Source: Rosistilla carotiformis (lineage in GTDB: Bacteria; Planctomycetota; Planctomycetia; Pirellulales; Pirellulaceae). From it: a stretch of 64,000 nucleotides of DNA. Shown here one piece after another: positions 26,429 through 36,795 of this stretch. A program made the position numbers and the translations under genes. The notes under the pieces were generated by a model. It had not been told where the DNA came from. It worked only from the letters and a program-made list of their open reading frames with translations, and did no database searches. How positions within the stretch are numbered: the stretch's first letter is position 1; each line of letters opens with the position of its first letter. The stretch covers positions 3,472,001 to 3,536,000 of the forward strand of contig NZ_CP036348.1 of assembly GCF_007753095.1 (NCBI RefSeq), read 5' to 3'.

Positions 26429-27175
26429 GTGGCGCCGGGCTCTGAAATGCCTATGGAAAATTTTAAATGCTTTTCGCGCGATCGGATCTATCTGCTGTTG
26501 ATCGGGGTGAGCGGTCTTGCGGGCTGGGGAATACCGAGGTTTTATCAGTGGACCGAATCGGATCAGAGTCGGATGTCGCCACTCGTCGGGCAGTTTGCCG
26601 TGGGGCTGACAATCGTAGCCGTTGCAATTTGTAGCTGTTTGCCGTTGGTGACGATTCAATCGGACACGTCGGTGCAGGGCCGAGGCCCCGTCCGATTCCA
26701 GCTACGCAGCCTGTTCCTGTGGACAACCGCGTTGGCGATTGGATTGGCCGGCCTGATGCGATTTCCGATGGCCGTCAGTGGGGCTGTCTGCGGAGCTGCC
26801 TACCTTCACTTTATTTGGTTCTTCGCACGGCAGCCGCAGCATCGCTGGGGGGCGGCGGCGTTGGTCGGATGCATGACGTTACCGTACGCCTGGATCGCCG
26901 ACCCCAGTGGAACCAATGGGATTCACGTCGGATGGATCCTGTTGTGGGTCGCCGCAGGCATGCCGATGTTGTTGCCCGCGGGGTTCATTGCTGGTTGGCT
27001 GGGGCACAATGTTAACGACGTCGCTTGGCTAGCGATTCTAATGACCGCCGGGCAGCTGGTGATCGGTACCTGGATCATCCGACTTGGCCCCAAGCGGACG
27101 ATCGCCTATTTGATCGTCTCGCTTGTCATCTCTTTGTTTGGATCGTTCTGCCTGCATGCGATGGTGTTGGCTTAG
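26429..27175 (+). CDS. Multi-pass membrane protein, unknown
   Basis: About seven hydrophobic segments fill the 248-residue frame. One block reads RFQLRSLFLWTTALAIGLAG, a pattern seen at the front of many planctomycete membrane proteins of unknown role. The start is uncertain: GTG at 26429, ATG at 26447 and ATG at 26453 are all possible, and none has a clear ribosome site; the ATG at 26447 or 26453 is more likely to be used. It is divergent from the giant heme protein gene and precedes the sulfatase gene by nearly 290 bases. No catalytic residues are visible. Confidence 0.7.
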   Translation: MAPGSEMPMENFKCFSRDRIYLLLIGVSGLAGWGIPRFYQWTESDQSRMSPLVGQFAVGLTIVAVAICSCLPLVTIQSDTSVQGRGPVRFQLRSLFLWTTALAIGLAGLMRFPMAVSGAVCGAAYLHFIWFFARQPQHRWGAAALVGCMTLPYAWIADPSGTNGIHVGWILLWVAAGMPMLLPAGFIAGWLGHNVNDVAWLAILMTAGQLVIGTWIIRLGPKRTIAYLIVSLVISLFGSFCLHAMVLA

Positions 27176-27462
27176 CGGTTCCCGCGGCGGTGCTGGAACT
27201 CCGTCTGCTGAATAAGAGTGTCCAACCGATCGCGATCGGATTCGGCGAAGCGTACTTGTTTCGGCAAGCGACCTGACGCAGAATCGTTGCCGGCGGCAAA
27301 GCCATTGGCCACATTGGGGCCGCTTGTTGAATCGTCTGCTACCGCGGGTTCCGATGGGCATCCGTTCGAAGGCATTTTGAAACGGGTAAACCTTCCAAAA
27401 CGTTGGTTGCTTCGACCGTCCGACTCCTCACGCGCCACTCAACGCAGTCCCTTCGGTACGCC

Positions 27463-29109
27463 ATGAAACATCCGCTATTCGCTTCTGCCAGTGTTGACGG
27501 CCCCATCCATCGAAGGCATCACAAATCGCTGGGCGTCGTGGTCTGGGCCGCTTTTTCGGTGTGGTTGGCAACGCTCCCGCCGGCTTGGTCGCAGTCGCAC
27601 GATCGGCAACCTTCCCCGTCAACGATCACACGTCCCAATCTTGTGCTGATCATCGCCGACGACATGAACTGGGACGATTGTGGCGCCTATGGGCACCCGG
27701 CGATTCGAACGCCTCACATCGACACGCTGGCGACCGAAGGGCTATTGTTCCAACACGCCTACCTGACCACCAATTCGTGCAGTCCTTCGCGTGCGAGCAT
27801 CTTAACGGGCAAGTATCCGCACAATACGGGAGCCGAACAATTGCACTGGCCCCTCCCAGCGGGAAGCCCCACGTTTTCGGCGGCGCTTCGTCGGCTAGGG
27901 TATTACACCGCGGCGGCCGGAAAGTGGCACCTAGGCGATGCGGTACGGGACGACTTCGACAAACGCTACGAAGCGTCGACCGCCGGTTTCGTTTTGCCCG
28001 CGGGGAAAAATGGGGAGCCCGCTAAAATGATCGCATCGCAGCCGAGCGGGTGCGAAGATTGGGAACGCGCGCTCGACGAACGGCCGCGCGACCAGCCCTT
28101 TTTTCTATGGCTGGCCGCACTCGATCCGCACCGCGAATACACCGACGGAGCCCTCGATCCGCCGCACCGCAGCGAAGATGTGATCGTCCCGCCCCATCTG
28201 CCCGACACTCCGGAGGTTCGCGAAGATCTGCGGCTTTATTACGACGAAATCGGTCGCTTGGATCAGTACGTTGGCAAGGTGATGGCCAAGCTGAAGCAAC
28301 AGGCGGTTGATGACAACACGCTGATCTTATTCATCAGTGACAACGGCCGGCCGTTCCCTCGCGACAAAACGACGTTGTACGACGGTGGCATCCGGACGCC
28401 CTGGATCGTGCGTTGGCCGGCAGTGGTTGCAGCTGGCGAGACGACCGATGCGTTGGTCAGCGCGGTCGATATCGCGGCCACCTTTCTTGATTTGGCTGAA
28501 CGTACCGCAGACCCCACCGCGTTGTCATCGGCAGGAGCCGCGCTGGGTGCTGATAGTGCATCGACCGCCGGTCCGTCCTGGACAACGGAGGGGAAAACCT
28601 TTGTCCCAACGCTGTTGGATTCTCGCAAACCACATCGCACATTCGCTTTTGCCGAGGATCATTGGCACGACTACGAAGACCACGCCCGTTGCGTTGTCGA
28701 TGCGCGGTACAAATTGATTCGGAACGATTACCCCGACTTGCCGGCGACACCTTCGGCAGACGCCGGTCGTGGGTTAACATGGCAAGCGATGTTGAAGCTT
28801 CATTCGCAGGGAAAGTTAACGCCGCAGCAACAAATCTGTTTCCTCACGCCTCGTTCGGAATGGGAGCTGTATGATTTGCAACGTGATCCCGCCGAATCGG
28901 TCAATCGCTTCGACGACCCCGCCTACACAACGGTTCGTCAATCGATGCAGCGGGCGCTAGAACGATGGACGGCCGAGTCAGGTGATTACATTCCCAGCCG
29001 GCGGACACCCGACGAATTTGATCGGGACAGCGGCGAGCCGGACCATCGGGTCCGCGTGCGGCCGCGTCCATCGAAACAAGAGATGTTTGGTACGAATGGA
29101 AAATATTGA
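27463..29109 (+). CDS. Sulfatase (type I, formylglycine-dependent)
   Basis: The ATG at 27463 gives a basic start and a hydrophobic segment near residues 23-43 ending in AWSQ, a signal peptide with a long n-region; 548 residues. The metal-binding start LVLIIADDMNWDD (Asp66, Asp67) and the C-S-P-S-R active site with Cys106, which is converted to formylglycine, are intact, followed by GKYPHNTG. A second conserved block is GYYTAAAGKWHLG. It would remove sulfate from sulfated glycans in the periplasm, as in many marine planctomycete sulfatases. The maturase is not in the window. It stands alone, followed by msrA after 117 bases. Confidence 0.95.
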   Translation: MKHPLFASASVDGPIHRRHHKSLGVVVWAAFSVWLATLPPAWSQSHDRQPSPSTITRPNLVLIIADDMNWDDCGAYGHPAIRTPHIDTLATEGLLFQHAYLTTNSCSPSRASILTGKYPHNTGAEQLHWPLPAGSPTFSAALRRLGYYTAAAGKWHLGDAVRDDFDKRYEASTAGFVLPAGKNGEPAKMIASQPSGCEDWERALDERPRDQPFFLWLAALDPHREYTDGALDPPHRSEDVIVPPHLPDTPEVREDLRLYYDEIGRLDQYVGKVMAKLKQQAVDDNTLILFISDNGRPFPRDKTTLYDGGIRTPWIVRWPAVVAAGETTDALVSAVDIAATFLDLAERTADPTALSSAGAALGADSASTAGPSWTTEGKTFVPTLLDSRKPHRTFAFAEDHWHDYEDHARCVVDARYKLIRNDYPDLPATPSADAGRGLTWQAMLKLHSQGKLTPQQQICFLTPRSEWELYDLQRDPAESVNRFDDPAYTTVRQSMQRALERWTAESGDYIPSRRTPDEFDRDSGEPDHRVRVRPRPSKQEMFGTNGKY

Positions 29110-29226
29110 TTCCACTCGTTTGACGCCCCATTCCGACGGACGTGCAGCAACCCACATCGGATCGTCAATCGGCAACGTCGATTTGGCCGCTGCACGAACC
29201 CCTTCTATCTATTTAGGATCTTAACG

Positions 29227-29736
29227 ATGAACGAACGCGCGGTATTAGCAGGTGGATGCTTCTGGGGCATGGAGGATCTGTTTCGCCGGCAGCCTGGCGT
29301 TGTCGCGACGCGCGTCGGCTACACCGGTGGCGATGTTCCGCAGGCAACCTATCGAAATCATGGCACCCATGCCGAAGCGATTGAAGTCCTGTTCGACCCC
29401 GAAGAAACCAACTTTCGCGAACTGCTTGAATTCTTCTTCAAGATCCACGATCCGACGACCGTCAATCGGCAAGGGAACGACCGCGGAACGTCCTACCGGT
29501 CAGCGATCTATTACACCAACGACGATCAGAAGGACGTCGCCGAAAAGACGATCGCTGATGTGAACGCATCGGGAATCTGGCCCGGCAAAGTTGTCACCGA
29601 AGTCGAACCGGTCAGCGATTTTTGGGAAGCCGAACCCGAACACCAGGATTATCTGCTGCGGAATCCGACCGGATACACATGTCACTTCCCGCGGCCCGAT
29701 TGGGTGCTTCCGCCGCGTACCGATGCGTCCTCGTAA
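29227..29736 (+). CDS. msrA: Peptide methionine sulfoxide reductase A
   Basis: The 169-residue enzyme repairs methionine-S-sulfoxide in proteins. The catalytic GCFWGMED block lies at residues 10-17 and is followed by [25 protein letters not shown] and [12 protein letters not shown], all typical. The start has TAGGAT in front. There is no signal peptide, so it acts in the cytoplasm. C-terminal resolving cysteines are reduced to one (TCHF). The gene ends 12 bases before the convergent selO gene; both act in redox defence, which may be chance. Confidence 0.95.
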   Translation: MNERAVLAGGCFWGMEDLFRRQPGVVATRVGYTGGDVPQATYRNHGTHAEAIEVLFDPEETNFRELLEFFFKIHDPTTVNRQGNDRGTSYRSAIYYTNDDQKDVAEKTIADVNASGIWPGKVVTEVEPVSDFWEAEPEHQDYLLRNPTGYTCHFPRPDWVLPPRTDASS

Positions 29737-29748
29737 TCGACGGTGACG

Positions 29749-31320
29749 TTACGAACTGCAGGAGAGCATCGAGCAGCCAACCTTATCACGGGCCCAGTCG
29801 GGACGCTTGGCGAACCACGCTTCCCGTTCGGGTTGCTCCGCGTAGGGCGTCCGCAATAGATCGTAAAGTTCGTGGATCAGCGAGACGTCTCCAACCGTTG
29901 CTTTATCGATTGCCAGTTGCGCCATGTAGTTTCGTAACACATACTTCGGATTGACGGCGTTCATGCGACGGGCGCGCTCGGCATCGTTCGACGTGTTTGC
30001 TTGTAAACGCAGCACATACGTGGTGAACCAGCTGCGCCACTGATCCAACACTTCTCCCGTCAGTTCGGCGGGAACGTAAAACGCGTCGGCGATCGGTTTC
30101 AGGAAATCGATCCCGTCGTCGATCGTATGCGCTTGTCCGACCGCAGCGAGTCGGCGGAAGAAGATCGTCATATCGGTTTCCGTTGCATGTAACAGCTGTT
30201 CCAGGTCTTCGAACAGCGTTTCATCGCCAGCACGTGGTTCATCCAGTCCCAACTTCGCGGCCATCATCATGGCGTATTGGGCCGAAAATTCCGTTTGGAA
30301 TTCCGCCAAAACCTCCCGCAGCGGTTCGGCATCGCCGACCAACGGTACGATCGCGCTAGCCAATTGGGCGAGGTTCCAAAGAGCGATCTGCGGTTGGTTA
30401 CCGTAGCGATATCGGCGGTGTTGGCGATCGGTTGTGTTGGGAGTCCAAGCGTGGTCGTAGCCCTCCAGCCAACCATAGGGTCCATAATCGATCGTGAGGC
30501 CATGGATCGACATGTTATCGGTATTCATTACTCCATGAACGAAACCGACACGTTGCCAATCGATGATCATGGCCAGCGTGCGTTGGGTGACCTGGCGGAA
30601 GAATTCAACGTAGCCTTCTTTCCCCGCCGCGATCCCGGCAAAGTAGTGCTCGATCGTATAGTCGGCCAATTGACGCAGCAGACCGTGTTCGCCTCGAGAG
30701 GCCAGGATTTCAAAACTGCCGAAACGGACGAAGCTTGGCGCAACGCGGCAGACGACGGCTCCTGGTTCGTATTCGGGATGCCCGTCGTACATCACATCGC
30801 GCAGCACCGCATCGCCGGTTGCGATCAGCGACAGCGAACGCGTGGTCGGCACTCCCAAATGGAACATCGCTTCGCTGCACAGATGCTCGCGCAGCGACGA
30901 TCGCAAAACCGCCAAACCATCCGCGGTTCGCGAGTAAGGCGTTTCGCCCGCCCCTTTTAATTGCAGTGTCCAGTGTTGGCCGGCATGCTTGACTTCTGCC
31001 AGATTGATCGCCCGGCCGTCTCCCAGTTGCCCCGCCCACGAACCAAACTGATGGCCGCCGTAGCACATCGCGTACGGATCTGCCTCGTCGGGAACGACGG
31101 CTCCACTGAAGATGTTCTTAAAACTGTCCGACTGGTCGTCATCGGGTTGCAACCCGATCAACGCGGCGACGTCCGGGGCGGCGTGCAACAACCGGGGCTG
31201 CGACGGCACGCGCGGCGTCACGTACGAGAAGGCTGCGTTGCGAATTTGCCGACGGAGGTTGGAACGATCGGGATCGGCGGGCAATGCGTGAATGAAACGG
31301 TCGTCGATCGGAAGATGCAT
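29749..31320 (-). CDS. selO: SelO-family protein adenylyltransferase (YdiU/UPF0061)
   Basis: The N-terminal extension in the frame is discarded; the ATG at 31320 starts MHLPIDDRF; 523 residues, near the normal SelO length. SelO is a pseudokinase-fold enzyme that transfers AMP to Ser, Thr or Tyr of proteins and supports redox homeostasis. Seen motifs are YGGHQFGSWAGQLGDGRA, LQLKGAGETPYSR, the metal-binding FVHGVMNTDNMSIHGLTIDYGPYGW and a C-terminal SCSS ending, where animal SelO carries selenocysteine. Here Cys is used. The gene stands alone, tail to tail with msrA with 12 bases between. Confidence 0.94.
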   Translation of the reverse strand: MHLPIDDRFIHALPADPDRSNLRRQIRNAAFSYVTPRVPSQPRLLHAAPDVAALIGLQPDDDQSDSFKNIFSGAVVPDEADPYAMCYGGHQFGSWAGQLGDGRAINLAEVKHAGQHWTLQLKGAGETPYSRTADGLAVLRSSLREHLCSEAMFHLGVPTTRSLSLIATGDAVLRDVMYDGHPEYEPGAVVCRVAPSFVRFGSFEILASRGEHGLLRQLADYTIEHYFAGIAAGKEGYVEFFRQVTQRTLAMIIDWQRVGFVHGVMNTDNMSIHGLTIDYGPYGWLEGYDHAWTPNTTDRQHRRYRYGNQPQIALWNLAQLASAIVPLVGDAEPLREVLAEFQTEFSAQYAMMMAAKLGLDEPRAGDETLFEDLEQLLHATETDMTIFFRRLAAVGQAHTIDDGIDFLKPIADAFYVPAELTGEVLDQWRSWFTTYVLRLQANTSNDAERARRMNAVNPKYVLRNYMAQLAIDKATVGDVSLIHELYDLLRTPYAEQPEREAWFAKRPDWARDKVGCSMLSCSS

Positions 31321-31822
31321 GGGGAAGTTCTTGGGGGACGTGACGTCGATGAAATCATTAGGGGCGGTCGGCGCGGCGACTCGGGTTGCGGTTCGGACCC
31401 CGTCGATCCACCTTAACAGCGCCGCTCGCGTTGGGTCAGCCGAAGACCGCGAGATTCCAAGGCGAATCCGTTTTTCGGTTCGGATAAATCGGACATGCAA
31501 CACGAATGCCGATCGGACGCGCCGGGGGGAGACACTCCAAATGGAAAAGCGACGGCGCCCCTCTGCGGTGCGATGCCGGTTAGTTGTCAATGGATCGTCG
31601 ACCCAGTATTCTGGATCTCACCCACCGCAGGCTTCATCTTTCGTTCGACACCGTCGGATGGGGACGTTGGACGCGTGTCAGACGCAAACCCGGACCTGCA
31701 TTGCATCTCGCCGTTTTGTGGATCGTCGATCCTGGTGAAGTCATTCCTGCACGCACGGTGCGTTTTCTGGATGGGACTTCGCGATCGATCCTACCCCCTC
31801 TCCTTCCAATCGGAATTCCACC
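31321..31822. other. 502 bp gap between divergent genes
   Basis: The 5' regions of selO (minus) and the ceramidase-like gene (plus) lie here. Frames on both strands run in from the flanking genes but show no family features or ribosome sites. No promoter or hairpin stood out. Confidence 0.45.
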
Positions 31823-33265
31823 ATGCTTTGGTCATCGCGCACGATCGCTTTATTGCTCGTCAGTTTTGGGCTCTGCAGCCAATTGAACGCGGCCGACGAA
31901 GCTGGCGCGAAAGTGCTGCGTGGTGGCGCCGTTGCCATCGACATCACGCCGCCGAACTTTCCTGTCAGTTCCGCAGGCAGCATGACGCACCGGATGGCCG
32001 ATGCGGCGCACGATCCGCTGCATGCCCGCTGCTTGGTGATCGACAACGGCGAAACGAAGATCGCGTTGGTGACGTGCGACAGCTGTATGATCCCGCGCGA
32101 AATCTATGACGCTGCCAAACAGCAGGCATCCCAAGCAACGGGAATTCCAACGACCAACATTCTTTGTTCCGCGACGCACACCCATACCGCGGTCACTGCG
32201 ACGCCAACGTTTCAAAGTTTAGTGCAAGAGGATTACATCGATTTCTTGGCCGAACGGATTGCCGCGGGGGTCGTTCAAGCGAACAAACAATTGGAACCGG
32301 CACGCATCGGATGGGCCGTTGGCAGCAACCCACGGCAAGTGTTCAACCGGCGGTGGTACCTGCGTCCAGGAAGCGCGTTGAGCGATCCTTTTGATCGGGG
32401 CACCGATCGGGTTAAGATGAACCCGGCGGCGAACAGTAAGTCGTTGCTGCAACCTGTGGGCCCAACCGATCCAGAAGTTCCCGTGCTCGCGGTCCAAGCG
32501 ATCGATGGACGCCCATTGGCGGTGTGGGCGAATTACTCGTTGCACTACGTCGGTGGCCCTCCAAGGAACTCGCTGTCGGCCGATTATTTCGGTGAATTCG
32601 CCCGACAGTTTTCGGGATTGGTAGCCGATCCTCAGGCCCAACCCGCGTTTGTTGCAGCGATGACCAACGGGACCAGCGGCGACATCAACAATATCAACTT
32701 TTTTGAAGGGCGAGCCGTCCAGCAGCCATTCGAACAGATCCGTTTGGTCGCTGCCGACGTCGCCGGTTCGGCGCACGTTGCGTACCAGCGAATTGAATTC
32801 CAGGATTGGATTCCGCTGAAGATGCAGGAGACCGAAATCGAATTGGGCGTGCGTCGTCCCGATGCGGACGAACTCGCCGATGCCAACAAATTGTTGGACG
32901 AAGCCGGTCCTGGGCCATGGAAGGATCGCCGCCTGATCTATGCCAACGAAACGCGTGACTTGGCCCAATACCCCGCCACGGTCAAAGTAAAGTTGCAGGC
33001 GATTCGGATCGGAGGACTGGGCATCGTCAGTAGTCCCTGCGAGACGTTTGTGGAAACCGGACTGGCGATCAAAAAGCAAAGTCCGTTGAAGCCGACGTTT
33101 ACGATCGAATTGGCCAACGGGTACAACGGATATTTGCCGACGCCCGATCAACATGCACTCGGCGGTTACGAAACGTGGCGCGCCAAGTCGAGTTATCTTG
33201 CGGTGGATGCTGAACCCAAAATTCGCAAAACACTTTTACAACTGCTCCATCAGGTTGCCCAATAA
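31823..33265 (+). CDS. Neutral ceramidase-like secreted hydrolase
   Basis: The 480-residue protein has a clear signal peptide (SRTIALLLVSFGLCSQ, cut after NAA). It begins GGAVAIDITPP, followed by HDPLHARCLVIDNGETKIALVTCD and SATHTHTA, the zinc-binding HTH stretch of the neutral/alkaline non-lysosomal ceramidase family (PF04734). MTNGTSGDIN and NGYNGYLPTPDQH are also typical. Planctomycetes have several such paralogues, shorter than true ceramidases (about 650-760), so the substrate may be another amide and not ceramide. GGAA lies eight bases before the ATG. A Dabb-domain gene follows after two bases, implying one transcript. Confidence 0.88.
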   Translation: MLWSSRTIALLLVSFGLCSQLNAADEAGAKVLRGGAVAIDITPPNFPVSSAGSMTHRMADAAHDPLHARCLVIDNGETKIALVTCDSCMIPREIYDAAKQQASQATGIPTTNILCSATHTHTAVTATPTFQSLVQEDYIDFLAERIAAGVVQANKQLEPARIGWAVGSNPRQVFNRRWYLRPGSALSDPFDRGTDRVKMNPAANSKSLLQPVGPTDPEVPVLAVQAIDGRPLAVWANYSLHYVGGPPRNSLSADYFGEFARQFSGLVADPQAQPAFVAAMTNGTSGDINNINFFEGRAVQQPFEQIRLVAADVAGSAHVAYQRIEFQDWIPLKMQETEIELGVRRPDADELADANKLLDEAGPGPWKDRRLIYANETRDLAQYPATVKVKLQAIRIGGLGIVSSPCETFVETGLAIKKQSPLKPTFTIELANGYNGYLPTPDQHALGGYETWRAKSSYLAVDAEPKIRKTLLQLLHQVAQ

Positions 33266-33267
33266 AA

Positions 33268-33588
33268 ATGTCAGAATTCGCCATCGAACACACCGTCACT
33301 TTCCAATTGAAGCATCCCGCCGGATCGCCCGAAGAGGGGGCGTTCCTGGCGGCCGCATCCGAATTGGCAGCGATCCCCAACGTCCACAAGTTTCAAATTC
33401 GACGGCAAACCAGTCCCAAGAATTCGCATCGGTTTGGGATCTCGATGTGGTTCGAGAACGCCGATCACTTCGCCGCCTACTGCGATCATCCAGCACACGT
33501 CGACTTCGTGCAGCAACGTTGGCTCAACGAAGTCGTCGACTTTCAAGAATCGGATTTCGAATCGATCACTACGACGTCCGATGCATAA
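33268..33588 (+). CDS. Stress-responsive A/B barrel (Dabb) domain protein
   Basis: A 106-residue cytoplasmic protein with the ferredoxin-like Dabb pattern: IEHTVTFQLKHPAGSPEE, a helix of the form AAASELAAIPNV, then HKFQIRRQTSPKN and HPAHVDFVQQRW. Dabb proteins are dimeric beta-barrels, some of which catalyse cyclisation or decarboxylation, many unassigned. It starts two bases after the ceramidase-like stop codon, so it is translated from the same mRNA. The next gene is convergent and 22 bases off. Confidence 0.9.
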   Translation: MSEFAIEHTVTFQLKHPAGSPEEGAFLAAASELAAIPNVHKFQIRRQTSPKNSHRFGISMWFENADHFAAYCDHPAHVDFVQQRWLNEVVDFQESDFESITTTSDA

Positions 33589-33610
33589 CGGGCGGCGGAT
33601 GAAGGGGCTC

Positions 33611-35203
33611 TCAACCGCTGGCTAGATGGTCATCGGTTTGCCGTGGTGAGGCGAGCCGATCGAGTTGGATGTTCGATACGCATAATTCGGCAGTTTCCAA
33701 ATAGACGCCCAGTTGGCCGGTTTCGAAACTCTGGTCGGCCAGCGATAGGACAACGCGTCGGTTAACCGACAGTTCGATGTAGCTGCCGAAGACGATCAAT
33801 TGCACCTGAGCTTCCGATCGAGTCTCCGAAAACCAGAAGCCCGACTGCAGCGCTTGGAACTGCATCATGTGTTCTCCGCTACCGTCTTCGCCAGTCCCCC
33901 AGGCTCGCAGCTGTGCAACGCCTTTGAGCATGTCCAACGAGAGGTAGTAACCGTCGCGGGATTCGGGATCGATTCGGAAAACCAATCCGCATTTGCCCAT
34001 TCCTTGCATCTGAAGCGTGGCTTGGAAGCGGAAATGCTCCAACGATTCATCGAACACAAACGCTTGGAAACCACTGTCGCAGGCAAGGTTCAGATCCCCG
34101 TCATCGACACGGCAGAATTGTAACCTCGGGCCCGCATCGTCGATCAAACTGTGGATGCATCGGGTGTCGATCGCATCGCGAACGTAAGCTTCGATCCCTT
34201 CAAAGGTCACCGCGCGCAGCATCCCTTCACCATTTTTGACCAAACGTTTGGGAGGTGGCATGAGATTCTCCGCCGTCCGGTCGGCCAGGTTCATGGAATA
34301 GAAATTCCACAACAACCAGCCTTGGTCGTCGCGACAGACGCGTCCTGCATAATTGCCTTGAGCCAACAGAACGTTGTCGTGATAGCTCTGCCAACAATCG
34401 CCGATTTGCTTGGTATGCCAATAGCGTATTTTGGCATCCTCGCGGATGCTGCCGATCAGGTAGTGGTCTTCGCCGATATGGATGGCGTTCGGAACTTCGA
34501 TATCGTCGTACAGACGTGGGTGATGCAGTGGAGGTTGGGCGACAAACCGATTCGGTTCCATCTCTTTCATCAATGCCACGCAACCGCGACGAACAATCGG
34601 CCCCGAATTGACGCGGCCCGCAGCTAACAACCATCCATCGTTTCCATCGTGGTAATAAAACGGATCGCGAAAACTGATCCAATGCCGTCCTTCGTCCAAC
34701 GAAGCCTCGTAGTATTGGGGATCGGGTTCCAACGGAAAACAGCTCTCGGGATCGAACAGCGCGTGCCGCGCATCGGCCACCTGGGAACGACTCTGCCGGA
34801 CCGCTTGTTTCACCCGTTCGGGATCTCTTGGACCGCGATGATCTTCCCAGTGGACGGGGGTTTTGCGCCACTGGTACAGGTCGTCGCTGATCGCCATTCC
34901 GAGGCGTTGGTATTTTCCTTGATCGCGTCGCGACAACCCGGTATAGAACATCCGCCAGGCGCCCGGTTGGTGAGGGTCCGGCGAGATGTGCATCGTCCAC
35001 AACATCAAATCGTCCCAGCTGCCGGGATCGCCAATAAACAGGGCGTTGTTGACTCGCCGCCAATTGATCGCATCGGTGCTGACGGCGTGGGCAATAAAGT
35101 CGTGGTTGGGTAAAACCAAATGGAACAAGTGATATAAACCGTCGTGGAATAAAACGTCTACATCGCCGATTGTTTTTCGGCTGCCTGCGGTCTCTGAAAA
35201 CAT
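33611..35203 (-). CDS. Five-bladed beta-propeller glycoside hydrolase (GH32/GH43-like)
   Basis: The ATG at 35203 is used because AAGAG precedes it; 530 residues, no signal peptide. The N-terminal 330 residues fit a clan-J type propeller: [16 protein letters not shown] takes the place of the first acidic motif, [19 protein letters not shown] is the RDP motif and [19 protein letters not shown] carries the third acidic residue. The last ~170 residues form a jelly-roll/concanavalin-like domain, as in GH32. The usual WMNDPNG opening is not present, so fructan specificity is doubtful. It is isolated, with convergent and divergent neighbours, so context says nothing about substrate. Confidence 0.82.
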   Translation of the reverse strand: MFSETAGSRKTIGDVDVLFHDGLYHLFHLVLPNHDFIAHAVSTDAINWRRVNNALFIGDPGSWDDLMLWTMHISPDPHQPGAWRMFYTGLSRRDQGKYQRLGMAISDDLYQWRKTPVHWEDHRGPRDPERVKQAVRQSRSQVADARHALFDPESCFPLEPDPQYYEASLDEGRHWISFRDPFYYHDGNDGWLLAAGRVNSGPIVRRGCVALMKEMEPNRFVAQPPLHHPRLYDDIEVPNAIHIGEDHYLIGSIREDAKIRYWHTKQIGDCWQSYHDNVLLAQGNYAGRVCRDDQGWLLWNFYSMNLADRTAENLMPPPKRLVKNGEGMLRAVTFEGIEAYVRDAIDTRCIHSLIDDAGPRLQFCRVDDGDLNLACDSGFQAFVFDESLEHFRFQATLQMQGMGKCGLVFRIDPESRDGYYLSLDMLKGVAQLRAWGTGEDGSGEHMMQFQALQSGFWFSETRSEAQVQLIVFGSYIELSVNRRVVLSLADQSFETGQLGVYLETAELCVSNIQLDRLASPRQTDDHLASG

Positions 35204-35609
35204 AGCGACTCTTCTAAGGTGCGAGGGACAACGACGAGACGACAATGTCGCCGGCGGTCGGACAACCCATGCTGGATTGGGGGATGAAAGGGATGAGAAA
35301 TCTCCCGGCTTTCCAGGGGGAGATCGATCGGATGCTGCAGACGAGGCGGGCGGAAAATCCTTGGTTGCGGAATTTCGGCACGTGTTTTGCCCACTGTTCT
35401 ACGTTAGCAACTTGCGTCTGTCACGGCAATTTGTCCCCATCCCGGTGCGAGGGGAAATCTGCCGCAACGGTTGGATGCAACAACCCGAACGCGATCGCGT
35501 CCGGTGCGCTAAGGAACGGTTAGCGCTAGCGGCTGACGGCGGAACTGCCTGAACCGAAAGCTGCTTTTTCCTAGCCGCGACGCGGTCTCCATGCCACAAG
35601 GAACTCGCT
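35204..35609. other. 406 bp gap between divergent genes
   Basis: The 5' regions of the propeller hydrolase and of the quinone oxidoreductase lie here. At 35375-35390 the plus strand has a sigma-54-like arrangement, CGGCACG-N4-TTGC, with correct spacing but mismatched first base, 220 bases before the oxidoreductase start. I regard it as weak. No gene is seen. Confidence 0.4.
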
Positions 35610-36608
35610 ATGTCTACTCAAATTCACGAAGCCGACGCAACCGCGCGTCGACACCCGATCGCTCAAACCATGCATGCGATGGTTTACGACGGATATGGCA
35701 ACGCCGACGTTTTGCATCGAACCGAACTGCCAATTCCGAGGCGTTTACCCGGCCAGTTATTGCTCGCGGTGCAGGCTTCCAGCGTCAATCCGATCGATTA
35801 TCGGTTGCGCCGCGGCGAATTGAAGGGATTGCTCCCCTTTGGCTTTCCCCGCGTTCCGGGGTATGACATCGCCGGGACGGTGGCAGAATGTGCGGACGAT
35901 TCCGCCTTCCAGCCCGGCGATCGGGTGATCGCGTATTTGGATCATATCCGTGGCGGCGCGTGCGCCGACTACGCGGTCTGTTCGATCGATGTGACCGCCA
36001 AGCTTCCCGATTCGCTTCCCGATGAAGAGGCGGCTGCGATACCATTGGCGGGCACCACGGCGCTGCAGTCATTGCGTGATCACGGAAAAATCCAAGCGGG
36101 GCAACGCGTGCTGATCAATGGCGCCAGTGGCGGAGTGGGGATGTTTGCCGTGCAGATCGCCAAGTCGTTCAATTGTTTCGTGACCGCCGTCGCCAGCGCC
36201 CCCAACGAAGCGTTTTGCAGGCAGCTGGGGGCCGATGAATTTATCGATTACGGTGAAGTCTCTTTCACGGAAACCGGTGCCCGGTGGGATCTGATTTTTG
36301 ACGCCGCAGGCAAGTCGGGGTACCTCGAATCGCGAAGGGTGCTTAGCGATTCCGGGCGATTTGTTTCGACCGAACCCGACGTCCAGGGAATGATGATGTC
36401 GGTGCTCACTTGGCCGCTTTCAAAGCGTGGTAAAGTGATGTTGGCGAAACCGAACGCCGACGATTTGCGGACGCTAATCGACTTGTACGAACGCGGAAAG
36501 TTGAAGATCACGATCGACAGTCGGTTCCCGTTCACCGAACTTGGCGCAGCCCATCGCCGTGTGGAGGATGGTGTCGATCGCGGAAAAGTCGTCCTGCTGA
36601 ACGGTTAG
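35610..36608 (+). CDS. NAD(P)H quinone oxidoreductase-like (zinc-independent MDR)
   Basis: The 332 residues belong to the quinone oxidoreductase branch of medium-chain dehydrogenases: AMVYDGYGNADVLHRTELP, SSVNPIDYRLRRGEL, FPRVPGYDIAGTV and the nucleotide site LINGASGGVGMFAVQIAK. The zinc ligands of alcohol dehydrogenases are missing, as expected. Such enzymes reduce quinones or enones with NADPH, often against electrophile stress. AAGGA stands before the ATG. It is a single gene; the small gene behind it is convergent. Confidence 0.93.
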   Translation: MSTQIHEADATARRHPIAQTMHAMVYDGYGNADVLHRTELPIPRRLPGQLLLAVQASSVNPIDYRLRRGELKGLLPFGFPRVPGYDIAGTVAECADDSAFQPGDRVIAYLDHIRGGACADYAVCSIDVTAKLPDSLPDEEAAAIPLAGTTALQSLRDHGKIQAGQRVLINGASGGVGMFAVQIAKSFNCFVTAVASAPNEAFCRQLGADEFIDYGEVSFTETGARWDLIFDAAGKSGYLESRRVLSDSGRFVSTEPDVQGMMMSVLTWPLSKRGKVMLAKPNADDLRTLIDLYERGKLKITIDSRFPFTELGAAHRRVEDGVDRGKVVLLNG

Positions 36609-36795
36609 TTCGGAACCCAGGCGTTGCGAATGGTGCACCGTGAGGGTGTCGAAATCTCTATCCCGAGGTGTGTTCGCGCAACCGCGACCGGCCACCCGAT
36701 TGGAAGAGAACGTTGCACGCGTGAAGACCGTGGCGACGATCGATTTCCTGTTCAAGCAGCCGTGGGATGTTCCTGTCGGCGACGGAGCCTCGCGG

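Noticed and set aside
35375-35390. Second sigma-54-like motif CGGCACG-N4-TTGC
   Set aside because: Mismatch in the -24 box and at the flanks, and about 220 bases from the next start codon.
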